DNA from: an uncultured Desulfofustis sp.
Lineage (GTDB): Bacteria; Desulfobacterota; Desulfobulbia; Desulfobulbales; Desulfocapsaceae
Assembly: GCA_905479735.1 (NCBI GenBank)
Contig: CAJQNS010000101.1
Location: 29,041-93,040, forward strand
Length of the DNA: 64,000 nt
Direction: 5' to 3'
Shown: piece after piece, positions 28,400 to 37,141 of the stretch
Numbering within the stretch: the first letter of the stretch is position 1
Layout: each line of letters begins with the position of its first letter
Translations under genes and position numbers: made by a program
Notes under the pieces: generated by a model
Seen by the model: the letters and a program-made list of their open reading frames with translations, nothing else
The model's database searches: none
What the model was told of the DNA's origin: nothing

Positions 28400-30034
28400 A
28401 TGTTTTGCAATCAATGTGAACAAACCGCAAAAGGTACCGGCTGTGATAAGATCGGTGTCTGTGGCAAGAGCGAAGACGTGGCAGTATTGCAGGATCTGCT
28501 CACCCACGCAACCCAAGGGCTGGCAATTGTCGCCGTTGAAGGAAGGAAGCAGGGTATCGTCGACAACGGTGTTGACCGATTTATCTGTGAGGCAACCTTT
28601 GCCTGTTTAACCAACGTCGATTTCGATCCGGCCCGATTTGATGCCTGGATCAGAAAGACCGTTCAGCTGCGCAATGATTTAAAGGCAAGAGTTGAAGCAG
28701 CCGGTGGCAGAGTTACCAGTGATGCAGCCGCCCTGAGCTTTATACCGGCACCTGACCTTGCTGGCCTCGAGGCCCAGGGAGCAGAACTTGATTTCATCAA
28801 CAACCTTGATGACAACGAAGATCTCAGATCTCTGAAGCAGATTGCCCTCTATGGAATCAGAGGACTGGCTGCCTATACCGACCATGCAGCCATTCTAGGT
28901 CAGTCTGACGACGAGGTGTTTGCAGCTGTTAACGAATTACTTGCTGTGCTGACCCGAAAGGATCTAGGTGTCGATGATCTGGTCGCAGCTGCGATGAAGA
29001 TTGGAGAAGTCAACATCCGGGCCATGCAGTTGCTCGATGCCGGCAACACTGGAACCTACGGCCATCCTGTTCCCACCCCTGTGCCCCTTGGCGCCAAAGC
29101 GGGTAAGGCAATTCTGGTTACCGGGCACGATCTCAAAGATCTGGGGTTGCTACTTGAGCAGACTCAGGGCAAAGGTATTAACATCTATACCCACGGCGAG
29201 ATGTTGCCCTGCCACGCCTATCCAGAATTGAAAAAATACGATCATTTTCACGGTCACTACGGAACTGCCTGGCAGAACCAGCAGAAAGAGATGGATGCGT
29301 TTCCTGGTTCCATTCTGTTCACCACCAACTGTATCCAGAAACCGCGCGACACTTATAAAGACAACGTCTTCACCACCGGTCTCGTAGGCTGGCCTGATGT
29401 CAGCCACATCGGTGACGACAAAGATTTCACACCGGTGATCGAACGTGCCCTGGCTCTTCCCGGTTTTGCGGCTGATGAAGACAAGGGTGAAGTACTCACC
29501 GGATTTGGCCGCAATACGGTCATGGGTGTTGCCGACAAGGTAATCGAGGGGGTAAAAGCAGGTGCCATCAAGCACTTCTTCCTGGTCGGCGGCTGCGATG
29601 GTGCCAAACCCGGGCGCAACTACTACACCGACTTCGTTGAACAGGCTCCGGCCGATACGGTCATCCTGACCCTGGCCTGCGGCAAATTCCGGTTTTTCGA
29701 CAAGAAAATCGGCGACATCGGCGGCATCCCTAGATTACTCGATGTAGGACAATGCAACGACGCCTACAGTGCCATCCAGATTGCCTCTGCTCTGGCCGAA
29801 GCATTTGATTGCGGTGTCAATGACCTGCCCTTGTCAATGATTCTGTCATGGTATGAACAGAAGGCCTGTGTCATTCTGCTGAGTCTCTTCAGCCTCGGTA
29901 TCCAGGACATCCGCCTCGGACCGTCCCTACCCGCTTTCATAACTCCTAACGTGCTCAACGTACTGGTTGAAAACTTCGCAATTAAACCGATTGCCGAAAC
30001 TGCCCAGGAGGACCTGCAGACCATTCTTGCTTAG
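28400..30034 (+). CDS. hcp: Hybrid cluster protein (hydroxylamine reductase)
   Basis: 544 residues. The N-terminal cysteine motif CNQCEQTAKGTGCDKIGVCG gives Cys3, Cys6, Cys15 and Cys21, the class I pattern of Desulfovibrio Hcp, binding a [4Fe-4S] cluster. Hybrid-cluster ligands lie in GHDLKD, NCIQKPRDTY, GGCDGAKPGRNYY and the LDVGQCNDAYSA region. Hcp reduces NO to N2O and, in vitro, hydroxylamine. The start at 28400 has a perfect GGAGG 7 nt upstream, which rules out an in-frame upstream start at 28349. An HcpR-type operator precedes it, and a siroheme-type protein follows on the same strand. Confidence 0.96.
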   Translation: MFCNQCEQTAKGTGCDKIGVCGKSEDVAVLQDLLTHATQGLAIVAVEGRKQGIVDNGVDRFICEATFACLTNVDFDPARFDAWIRKTVQLRNDLKARVEAAGGRVTSDAAALSFIPAPDLAGLEAQGAELDFINNLDDNEDLRSLKQIALYGIRGLAAYTDHAAILGQSDDEVFAAVNELLAVLTRKDLGVDDLVAAAMKIGEVNIRAMQLLDAGNTGTYGHPVPTPVPLGAKAGKAILVTGHDLKDLGLLLEQTQGKGINIYTHGEMLPCHAYPELKKYDHFHGHYGTAWQNQQKEMDAFPGSILFTTNCIQKPRDTYKDNVFTTGLVGWPDVSHIGDDKDFTPVIERALALPGFAADEDKGEVLTGFGRNTVMGVADKVIEGVKAGAIKHFFLVGGCDGAKPGRNYYTDFVEQAPADTVILTLACGKFRFFDKKIGDIGGIPRLLDVGQCNDAYSAIQIASALAEAFDCGVNDLPLSMILSWYEQKACVILLSLFSLGIQDIRLGPSLPAFITPNVLNVLVENFAIKPIAETAQEDLQTILA

Positions 30035-30072
30035 CAGTTGAATGATTGCGCAGAAGTAATTAACGACCAACC

Positions 30073-30104
30073 GGCCGCTGCAGCCTCTTCAGGATGCGGC
30101 GGCC
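30073..30104 (+). promoter_or_regulatory. Hairpin between hcp and the siroheme-type gene
   Basis: A 10-bp stem with one wobble pair (30073-30082 with 30095-30104) and a 12-nt loop. There is no adjacent T run, so it is more likely a stability or translation-control element than a terminator. The downstream gene starts 12 nt after it, so its ribosome site would be partly in the stem. Confidence 0.45.
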
Positions 30105-30116
30105 TCATCTGCTTTG

Positions 30117-30788
30117 ATGTCCCCTACTTCACTCCCAAAATTTATAACCATTAATGGTTATCGGTTTGATTCGCTATCCAGTGATGATCTTAAAATCCTC
30201 TGGTCAGCTGTCGATAAATTCAAAATCGACAGGGTTCGTTTTACCCCGGGATCACAGATCGCGGTAACGGGACTGGCCGATACCCAATATGCTGCTTTCG
30301 TAAGCTACCTGCAGCCCCTTCTCAAACCGCAACCCAATAACGGTATCAGCTCGATACTCAACTGCAACGATTGCGGTGAATGCAAAAACGGCTGCATCAA
30401 AACCGGTGAACTGGTCGACAGACTGGGCTCACTAAATTTGCCTCAGCCCATGCCGGGCAGAATAAAAGTTGCCGTTTCCGGATGTCCCCGCTGCTGCACC
30501 ATGCCGCGGCTACGAGACATAGGCTTTATTCCAGCCTCAGCCACAACCCAAACCTGGAATGTTTTTTTTGGTGGAAACGGCGGTCGAAAACCCCGAATTG
30601 CCGACCAGATTGGGGCCAATCTGACTCTTTTTGAAAGTCTCGATCTTGTTCGACGAGCCCTGACTGTCTATCAGAGAGAAGCCGAAGACAGAATGAGGAC
30701 CGCGGATTATCTCAGAAGCGTGGTTTTAGAAAATTTTTTGAAAAAAATAGAGAAAGATGCGTCTATTGACTCAGGTCAAAGGATTTGA
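30117..30788 (+). CDS. Small nitrite/sulfite reductase-like siroheme protein
   Basis: 223 residues. An N-terminal ferredoxin-like half-domain (residues 8-72) is followed by the siroheme/[4Fe-4S] motif: Cys83-x5-Cys89 and Cys123-x3-Cys127 (SGCPRCC), and a KVAVSGCP...RDIGF block. It has only one half of the two-fold reductase fold, far shorter than DsrA/B or NirA. Extra cysteines (Cys86, Cys93) create a ferredoxin-like spacing. Start at ATG 30117 (a TTG directly before it). It lies 82 bp after hcp, suggesting a role in nitrogen-oxide stress; this is inferred. Confidence 0.75.
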   Translation: MSPTSLPKFITINGYRFDSLSSDDLKILWSAVDKFKIDRVRFTPGSQIAVTGLADTQYAAFVSYLQPLLKPQPNNGISSILNCNDCGECKNGCIKTGELVDRLGSLNLPQPMPGRIKVAVSGCPRCCTMPRLRDIGFIPASATTQTWNVFFGGNGGRKPRIADQIGANLTLFESLDLVRRALTVYQREAEDRMRTADYLRSVVLENFLKKIEKDASIDSGQRI

Positions 30789-30806
30789 TCCTGGTTCTGG
30801 TACGAT
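30766..30806 (+). promoter_or_regulatory. Second HcpR-type operator and -10 box
   Basis: TTGACTCAGGTCAA (30766-30779) differs from the HcpR consensus at one position. TACGAT (30801-30806) is a -10 box. The operator-to--10 spacing is identical to the hcp promoter (21 nt between them). It overlaps the 3' end of the siroheme-type gene and drives the ferredoxin gene at 30869. Confidence 0.68.
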
Positions 30807-30868
30807 GTGTATGAAACAACGGAAAATCAGTTTTCCAGATAAACAATCATTCCAGCAGCGAGGTTATC

Positions 30869-31627
30869 ATGAAACAGTTAAGAAAAATTATCAAAATAGA
30901 CGAAGAACTCTGTGACGGTTGCGGCCAGTGCGTTCCCGACTGTGCCGAAGGATCCCTCGAAATCATCGACGGTAAAGCCAAACTGGTGGCCGACAAGCTC
31001 TGCGACGGACTTGGCGCCTGCCTGGGAGCGTGCCCTACCGGTGCACTGACGATTATAGAGCGAGAAGCGGACGAATTCGACGAAGAGGCAGTAGAGCAGT
31101 TCCTTGCTGAAAAGCAAAAGGCTGAGTCAGCCCCGCAACCCCAAATGGACTGCGGTTGTGCCTCGACCCATATCAAGACCTTCGAACCAGCAACCCCGTA
31201 TGCCAGTGCCAACAAGCCGACCCCCATGCCGATCGGTAAAGCCACCGATTCACTTCTGACCCACTGGCCGATCCAGATCAGACTGATTCCCCCCCAGGCG
31301 CCGTTTCTGCAGGGAGCAGACATACTTGTAGCAGCCGACTGCACCGCTGTCTCAGTACCGGGATTTCAAGAAAAATATCTGGGAGGCAAGGTGGTGATGA
31401 TGGGCTGCCCAAAATTCGATGACGCCCAGTCTTACATCGACCGATTCGCCGAAGTCATCGATACCTGCAACCTAAAGTCAATCTCCATCCTGATCATGGA
31501 GGTGCCATGCTGTTCAGCCATGAATGTGATCATCAAGCGGGCTCTGGAAAAAGCAACAAAAACGGTACCGGTCGAACAGATTACCATCTCGACCAGAGGT
31601 CAGGAACTCGAACGGATCAGCTGGTAA
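30869..31627 (+). CDS. Hcp-associated 4Fe-4S ferredoxin-domain protein
   Basis: 252 residues. The N-terminal dicluster domain has CDGCGQCVPDC for the first cluster; the second reads CDGLGACLGACP, where one Cys is Leu, as is common in this family. An acidic linker follows, then MDCGCAS and a C-terminal domain with ADCTAVS, GCPKFDD and VPCCSAM (more cysteines). Proteins of this type recur next to hcp and are likely electron donors to it. CGAGG lies just before the ATG. An HcpR-type site of its own lies upstream, and a strong terminator follows. Confidence 0.85.
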   Translation: MKQLRKIIKIDEELCDGCGQCVPDCAEGSLEIIDGKAKLVADKLCDGLGACLGACPTGALTIIEREADEFDEEAVEQFLAEKQKAESAPQPQMDCGCASTHIKTFEPATPYASANKPTPMPIGKATDSLLTHWPIQIRLIPPQAPFLQGADILVAADCTAVSVPGFQEKYLGGKVVMMGCPKFDDAQSYIDRFAEVIDTCNLKSISILIMEVPCCSAMNVIIKRALEKATKTVPVEQITISTRGQELERISW

Positions 31628-31706
31628 AAAACGATTCGTAAATTTTGAAGGCGGGGGTTGCCATCCTATGGGATGCTGATCCCCTTCTGTTCTCGGGACA
31701 ACCTTT

Positions 31707-31749
31707 TATCGGGGACACAATATATTTTGTGTCCCCGATACTCTTTTTT
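31707..31749 (+). terminator. Rho-independent terminator of the hcp region
   Basis: A perfect 14-bp inverted repeat (31707-31720 with 31727-31740), 6-nt loop, followed by a T-rich run (31741-31749). It ends the plus-strand hcp region and lies against the stop of the convergent YkgJ gene. Confidence 0.92.
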
Positions 31750-32404
31750 ACTCTTTGGAAGGCCAGTTGACAAGCAGCCGCCCCTCGGACTCTCGAACGC
31801 GGGCACCCACCGATATCAGCAGGTGAAAGAGCGGTCTCCCGAAATAGAACAGCTCCTCACCCAGCGACAGATCATGTCTGCTCACCAGCTCGGTCCTAAA
31901 CGCAACCTCGCGGTTGGCGGCATCCTCCAATTCTATACTCTGATCAGTGACTCCCTGTTTGAGAATAGCTTCCAGATCAGGGCACGGAAAGCTTGCTTCA
32001 TGTTCTATTACATACTGCCTGAGCGGGTCATTATCTTTGATGAGATCGGCTCTGCTGAGTAGATCCTTTTCTATAATCTGTTCCACAGCCTCAGTATCCC
32101 AGCACTCAAGAGCCTGGCAGGCCATGGGTCTATGGTCATAGATGGTGCAGCCTTTCTGATCTGGATCGAAATAAAAACAGCTCCACTCTTTTCCCACCCC
32201 GCTGATCTTGATCAGCTCGTTTTTTACCTTTTGAAACCGGTTGGTTACCGGGTTATGAACCATCTCTCTTTTTCTGATGGTAATCAGGTGGGAGACAGGG
32301 ATGGCTCCCCCCTCAATGAGCTGCTTGTCTTGAACATGCAAGGCCGGGCCGCCGTTGGCGCAGCAGGTTCCGCACCGGGAACATTCTGTCTGGGTTGTTT
32401 CCAT
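31748..32404 (-). CDS. YkgJ-family cysteine cluster protein
   Basis: 218 residues with the YkgJ/CxxCxxCC zinc- or iron-binding pattern: CSRCGTCC near the N-terminus, then SCFYFDPDQKGCTIYDHRPMAC. The following CWD and an HEASFPCPD element extend the cysteine set. The family is of unknown function; metal binding is presumed. It lies 36 bp downstream of the acetyl-CoA hydrolase/GNAT gene on the same strand, and could be the last gene of that run. Confidence 0.82.
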   Translation of the reverse strand: METTQTECSRCGTCCANGGPALHVQDKQLIEGGAIPVSHLITIRKREMVHNPVTNRFQKVKNELIKISGVGKEWSCFYFDPDQKGCTIYDHRPMACQALECWDTEAVEQIIEKDLLSRADLIKDNDPLRQYVIEHEASFPCPDLEAILKQGVTDQSIELEDAANREVAFRTELVSRHDLSLGEELFYFGRPLFHLLISVGARVRESEGRLLVNWPSKE

Positions 32405-32440
32405 ACTTCTACCTTGGAAATTGCAGTAAGATTATGCGCT

Positions 32441-34321
32441 TCAAAAATCCATTACAAAACTATATACACCTTCTTCGATCGCGCTCGTCACATTGAGTCC
32501 GGAGTGATTGAAGATAGCCTGCATGCGATTGTTGTTTCTCAGAACTTCGGCGGTAAACCCTGTTATTCCGTTGGCTTTAGCTATATTCACCAGGTGCTTG
32601 AAGACAAAAGATCCCAAACCCTTGTTCTGCCATTCGTCGCGCACCACAAAGGCGACCTCGGCCCGGTTGGTGCGCTCGTCGAGATAATATCTGCCCACCG
32701 CGATGATCTCATCGCCATATACTTCGGGCAAAATGCCTACTATGGCAACGTCCTGACGGTGATCAATGTAGACGAAATTCTGGATCTGCCGCTGGCCGAA
32801 ACGCTCCTGGTGACTCATGAATCGGTAATAGATGGTCTCCTGGGAGAGGTCGTAGAGCAGATCTCTCATCCTCGGTTCATCGGTTGGGTGAATGGGCCGG
32901 AAGGTGATCTCCGTACCATCCTTGAGCAGGTGCGTGGCATTCATGTGGCTCTGGGAGGCTACCACGAACTTACCTTCGACATCGGCAAACTCCTCTCGAA
33001 TGTATTTCGCTTCTATGGCCTCTTTGAGAAGTTGCGGACGGTGCTGAGGATGAGCGATAGAGATCAGGGCAAGGGTTCTATCCTGGACAGATTTGCCGTG
33101 CAGATAGGCACTGCCGTATTCGGTGACCACATAGTGAACGGTACCCCGGGAAATCACTACTCCGGAACCGGGACTTAACCGCGCCAGAATCCTTGACTGT
33201 CCAGACGTCGTCACCGACGGCATGACTATGATCGGTCGTCCACCGCTTGACCTCGCAGCTCCCCGATTGAAATCTACCTGGCCCCCAATTCCCGAGTAGA
33301 AGCTGCCGCCTTCGCTATCAGAGCATACCTGGCCGGTGAGATCGATCTCCAGAGCCATATTGATGGTAATCATATTGTTGTGCTTACCAATCACGTTGGC
33401 ATCGTTGACGTAATCAGTGGGTCGGAATGAAAACGAGGGATTATCATCAATGTAATCATAGAGTTTCCGGGTACCCATACAGAAACTGCCGATCACCTTA
33501 CACCGATCCACCACCTTGTATTTGCCGGTGATAACCCCTGCTTCGACCAGTTCCATGATTTCATCTGAGATCAATTCGGTGTGCACGCCAAGATCGCGTT
33601 TGTTTTTGAGATGGGCGGCCACCGCCATGGGAATCCTCCCATATCCGGGAACAATTCCCAGTCCAAGTTGAATGGTCGAACCGTCGGGTACGAGAGCGGC
33701 AACAAGCTGAGCAATTTTTTTTGTTATCTCAGGAGGTTCTTCAATGACTCTCTCGATCAGGTCGGCTTCGGCAGGAACCAGGATGTCAAGATCGTACACA
33801 TCGACCAGAGAATCCCCTCTGGTCCAGGGCATCTTCGGATTAACCTGGGCGATCACCAGAGAGGCGTTCTCGGCCGCACTTTTGACGATGTCAACCGACA
33901 CTCCGAGGCTCATTTTCCCCCGCTTGTCGGGTGGGGTTACCTGGATAAGAGCAACGTCTAGCGGCAGTCTTCCGGATCTAAGCAGGGAAGGGATGTCAAA
34001 CATCAGGACTGGGGTGTAGTCGCCCCTCCCCTCTTGATAAAGCTCGCGAACGTTATGTCCGATAAAAAATGAATTTACCTTGAAGGTTTCGGCATATTTT
34101 CGGTCGCCATATGGCGCATCCCCCTTAGTCAACAATTCGACGATTTCGACATCGGCCAGTTTATTTGCTTTTTTGACCAGCGCATCGACCAAAACAATCG
34201 GTTCTCCACAGCCGGTTCCCAAAAACACTCTATTACCGGACTTTACTTCTGACAGCGCCTTGTTAGGCGACATGATCATATCGCGATATGTTTCCTGCCA
34301 GTTTTTGTCGTACTCAACCAT
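32441..34321 (-). CDS. Acetyl-CoA hydrolase/CoA-transferase fused to a GNAT domain
   Basis: 626 residues. Residues 1-435 are an acetyl-CoA hydrolase/4-hydroxybutyrate CoA-transferase-type fold; Glu249 in HTELISDEI fits the catalytic glutamate that forms the CoA thioester, and the glycine-rich GGQVDF oxyanion region is present. Residues 460-626 are a GNAT acetyltransferase with the motif-A block RDEWQNKGLGSF. The fusion suggests protein or small-molecule acetylation coupled to acyl-CoA handling. It lies 13 bp after the acyl-CoA synthetase gene. The acyl substrate is unknown. Confidence 0.85.
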   Translation of the reverse strand: MVEYDKNWQETYRDMIMSPNKALSEVKSGNRVFLGTGCGEPIVLVDALVKKANKLADVEIVELLTKGDAPYGDRKYAETFKVNSFFIGHNVRELYQEGRGDYTPVLMFDIPSLLRSGRLPLDVALIQVTPPDKRGKMSLGVSVDIVKSAAENASLVIAQVNPKMPWTRGDSLVDVYDLDILVPAEADLIERVIEEPPEITKKIAQLVAALVPDGSTIQLGLGIVPGYGRIPMAVAAHLKNKRDLGVHTELISDEIMELVEAGVITGKYKVVDRCKVIGSFCMGTRKLYDYIDDNPSFSFRPTDYVNDANVIGKHNNMITINMALEIDLTGQVCSDSEGGSFYSGIGGQVDFNRGAARSSGGRPIIVMPSVTTSGQSRILARLSPGSGVVISRGTVHYVVTEYGSAYLHGKSVQDRTLALISIAHPQHRPQLLKEAIEAKYIREEFADVEGKFVVASQSHMNATHLLKDGTEITFRPIHPTDEPRMRDLLYDLSQETIYYRFMSHQERFGQRQIQNFVYIDHRQDVAIVGILPEVYGDEIIAVGRYYLDERTNRAEVAFVVRDEWQNKGLGSFVFKHLVNIAKANGITGFTAEVLRNNNRMQAIFNHSGLNVTSAIEEGVYSFVMDF

Positions 34322-34334
34322 TGCTCTTCTTAGG

Positions 34335-36431
34335 TTAAATTCTGGCCAACGTCAAATGCACGTCGGCAACGACCGGCTCGCTGCCCACGTCGCCGACGAT
34401 GAATGGATTTATGTCAATTTCGGTGATCTGGGGAAAATCGGTGGCCAATTGACTGATGCGTTGCAATCCCGAGGCGATGGCGTTGATGTCGACGCCATGC
34501 TTGTCCCTTCGGTTCTCAAGCATCGAGTAGGATCTTGTCGATTTCAGCATCTGAATTGCCTCGGCTTCAGTAATCGGGGCAAGATGAAAGGCCACATCTT
34601 TCAAAACCTCAATAAAAATGCCGCCCAGACCAAACATCAGCATCGGTCCGAATTGCGGATCGCGGTTCATTCCCAGTATTACTTCCAACCCCCGGGGTAT
34701 CATCTGTTCGACATAGATGCCGTCGATCTGGGCTTCCGGCGCCCTTTTACTGATTTTCAGCATCATCAGGTCGTAGGCATCCTCGACGGCTTCGCTATTG
34801 GCAAGATTGAGTTGAATTCCGCCCATATCACTCTTGCGAATGATGTTCGGAGAGGCGATTTTCAGAGCCACCGGATAGCCGATGCGTTCAGCAATTTCAA
34901 CAGCTTCTTCCTGGTTAATCGCCAGACTTCCGGTGGGTATTTTGAATCCGTAGGCGCTGAGGATATCTTTGCCCTTGATTTCCCCTATCGTGTGTCGGCC
35001 GGTACGCAATCGCCGGGTGATGATTCGTTCCACCCTTCTCCTGTTGACCCTGAAATGGGTAATCTGGCGAGGCGGCCGGTTTTTCCATAGTGAATAGTGA
35101 TGCATGGCTCTCAAAGCTGCCACAGCCCGTTCGGGAGTGTCAAAATCGGGTAGTCCGGCAGCGCATAGCTCATTTCGTCCAGGCAGCACATCTTTGCCTC
35201 CCATGAAAGAAGCCAGTACCGGCTTCGACCCGTCAACCGCTGCAGCCACCGCCAGAGCAGTTTCGGCCGGTCTGGTCATAGTCTGGGGGGTCATGATCAA
35301 AAGGATGGCATCAACCGAGTCATCGGCCTGAGCCGACTCAATTGCCGCCGCATAGCGCTGGGGATCGGCATCGCCAAGTACGTCAATCGGATTGTTGACC
35401 GCCGATTCCCTGGGCAGTTTTTCGCGTAACAGGGTGATCGTCCGGTTGTCGAGTATGGCGACCCGCAGCCCAGCTTTTTCGACCGCATCGGCAGCCATGG
35501 TCCCAGGCCCACCGGCATTGGTAATGATCAGCACCCGGTCGCCACGGGGAAGCGGCTGCAGGGCCAGAGCAGCCGAAAAATCAAAAAGGGCCTCGAAATT
35601 TTCCGCCTGCACCACACCCGATCTACGGAAAGCGGCGCCGTAGGCACTGTCCAACGGCGCCAAGACGCCGGTATGGGAGGCCGCTGCTTTAAGCCCGGTG
35701 GGAGTGACACCCGATTTCATAAGCACCACCGGTTTTGCCGCAGCTGCTGCTTCGGCCGCTTTAACAAACCCTTCACCGGCGCTGATATCCTCAAGGTAAC
35801 CGATGATGACTTTAGTCTGTTCATCTTTGGCCAGCCAGGAGAGCAGATCGATCTCGTTAATATCGGCCTTGTTGCCGATGGAAATCATTTTGGCAACTCC
35901 AAGGTGTCTGGTGCTGCACAGGTCGAGCATGGCTGCACACACCGCCCCGGATTGAGAAAGAATTGAAATGGAGCCCTTTTCCGGGTAACGACCGGCAAAA
36001 GAGGCATTGAGATCATGATGAGTATTGATAATGCCGAGACAGTTGGGGCCCAGCATCCGCACAGCTCTTCGGCGGCAGATGTCGACCATTTTCTTTTCTA
36101 TCTCAAAGCCTTCTTTTCCAAGCTCCCGAAAGCCGGCGGAAATGACCACAATTGCTTGCACACCAGTGTCTATGCTCTCTCTGATGGCATCGAGAACCCT
36201 ATCCCGCGGTACCACGATAACGGCTAGATCGACCTGCCGTCCGTAAGATTGAAGATCGGGGTAACAGGGCAGGTTGAGAATGGTATCTGTTTCAGGATTT
36301 ACTACGACAATTTCGCCCTTGAATCCGGAGGCAAGCAAATCGGCTAAAACGTCATGGCCAACCTTGCCGGGCGTGCGCGAGGCTCCGACAACCGCAACCG
36401 AACGGGGAGTAAAAAAAACATCCAAATTCAT
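34335..36431 (-). CDS. ADP-forming acyl/acetate-CoA ligase, fused alpha-beta
   Basis: 698 residues. The alpha part (1-460) has the CoA-binding GASRTPGKVG, MLGPNCLGI, and the phospho-histidine site SHTG (His253). The beta part (480-698) is an ATP-grasp_5 domain. The swinging-loop His usually found in the HKSDxGG block is Arg532 here (RKSDMGG). The enzyme interconverts acyl-CoA + ADP + Pi with acid + CoA + ATP, giving substrate-level ATP. The missing loop His makes activity in the canonical mode uncertain. It lies between a CBS protein and a CoA-transferase/GNAT gene, forming an acyl-CoA/acetate module. Confidence 0.85.
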   Translation of the reverse strand: MNLDVFFTPRSVAVVGASRTPGKVGHDVLADLLASGFKGEIVVVNPETDTILNLPCYPDLQSYGRQVDLAVIVVPRDRVLDAIRESIDTGVQAIVVISAGFRELGKEGFEIEKKMVDICRRRAVRMLGPNCLGIINTHHDLNASFAGRYPEKGSISILSQSGAVCAAMLDLCSTRHLGVAKMISIGNKADINEIDLLSWLAKDEQTKVIIGYLEDISAGEGFVKAAEAAAAAKPVVLMKSGVTPTGLKAAASHTGVLAPLDSAYGAAFRRSGVVQAENFEALFDFSAALALQPLPRGDRVLIITNAGGPGTMAADAVEKAGLRVAILDNRTITLLREKLPRESAVNNPIDVLGDADPQRYAAAIESAQADDSVDAILLIMTPQTMTRPAETALAVAAAVDGSKPVLASFMGGKDVLPGRNELCAAGLPDFDTPERAVAALRAMHHYSLWKNRPPRQITHFRVNRRRVERIITRRLRTGRHTIGEIKGKDILSAYGFKIPTGSLAINQEEAVEIAERIGYPVALKIASPNIIRKSDMGGIQLNLANSEAVEDAYDLMMLKISKRAPEAQIDGIYVEQMIPRGLEVILGMNRDPQFGPMLMFGLGGIFIEVLKDVAFHLAPITEAEAIQMLKSTRSYSMLENRRDKHGVDINAIASGLQRISQLATDFPQITEIDINPFIVGDVGSEPVVADVHLTLARI

Positions 36432-36496
36432 CGGCTTCCTTTACAGAAATGAGGAAAAATCAGGAGATGCAGCGAGCCGGACCTAATCCAGGTTGG

Positions 36497-37141
36497 TCAG
36501 GGTTTGAGAAGGGTGAAACCGCTGTCCTGCAGATGTTTATGGACATTACCTACTTTAAGAGATTCGACCCGCATATAGATACGGTCAAAACCACTCTTCA
36601 GCCCAATCTTGATCAGTCGGGTGCACTGCACATCGTTTTCCTCGAGGATAGAAGCAATCCTGCTAAGACTGTTGTGGCTTTTGGTCTCATCGAGAACAGC
36701 GATTAGAGACGAACTTGCCTCTGCAGATCCAAACAACTTCTTATAAGCAGCGGTGAGATCCCTCATCGAAAAGATACCGATCACTACATCATCTTCGGTT
36801 ACCACCGGCAGGGCCCCAACCTTGTCCCGATCAAACACCATCAAGGCGTCGTCGAGGGTGGCCTCGATGCTGACGCACGAACAATTGGTTGACATGATAT
36901 CGCCGATCTTTGTGGCGGCCACCGTTGCAAAGATTTTTCCATAGGTCTCGTCATCGATGGCCGTCGATGGATAGGCCGATCTGAGATCCCTGTCGGTAAC
37001 CACGCCGATCAGTTTTTTTTCTTCGTCAACCACCGGTAAGTGCCTGAAATGATTATCATCAATCAGACGACGAGCCTCTGGGACAAGGACGTCTGCAGTA
37101 ATGGTAAGTGGATCTGCAGTCATATAGTCAGCGATAAACAT
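36497..37141 (-). CDS. Protein with two CBS domains
   Basis: 214 residues. Two CBS pairs occupy residues 1-62 and 75-140 (MTADPLTITADV..DRDLRSAYP, and IGDIMSTNCSCVSIEATLDDALMVFDRDKVGALPVV). The remaining residues form a C-terminal ACT-like or ferredoxin-like tail. CBS pairs usually bind adenine nucleotides and regulate a partner. The gene starts the run that continues with the acyl-CoA ligase (65 bp downstream), so it may sense energy status for that enzyme; this is inferred. Confidence 0.85.
   Translation of the reverse strand: MFIADYMTADPLTITADVLVPEARRLIDDNHFRHLPVVDEEKKLIGVVTDRDLRSAYPSTAIDDETYGKIFATVAATKIGDIMSTNCSCVSIEATLDDALMVFDRDKVGALPVVTEDDVVIGIFSMRDLTAAYKKLFGSAEASSSLIAVLDETKSHNSLSRIASILEENDVQCTRLIKIGLKSGFDRIYMRVESLKVGNVHKHLQDSGFTLLKP

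Noticed and set aside
32132..33178. Long plus-strand frame opposite the CoA-transferase/GNAT and YkgJ genes
   Set aside because: It is antisense to well-supported genes, with no family signature or ribosome site.
34080..35090. 336-residue plus-strand frame opposite the acyl-CoA ligase
   Set aside because: An antisense shadow of conserved codons; low-complexity composition and no motif.
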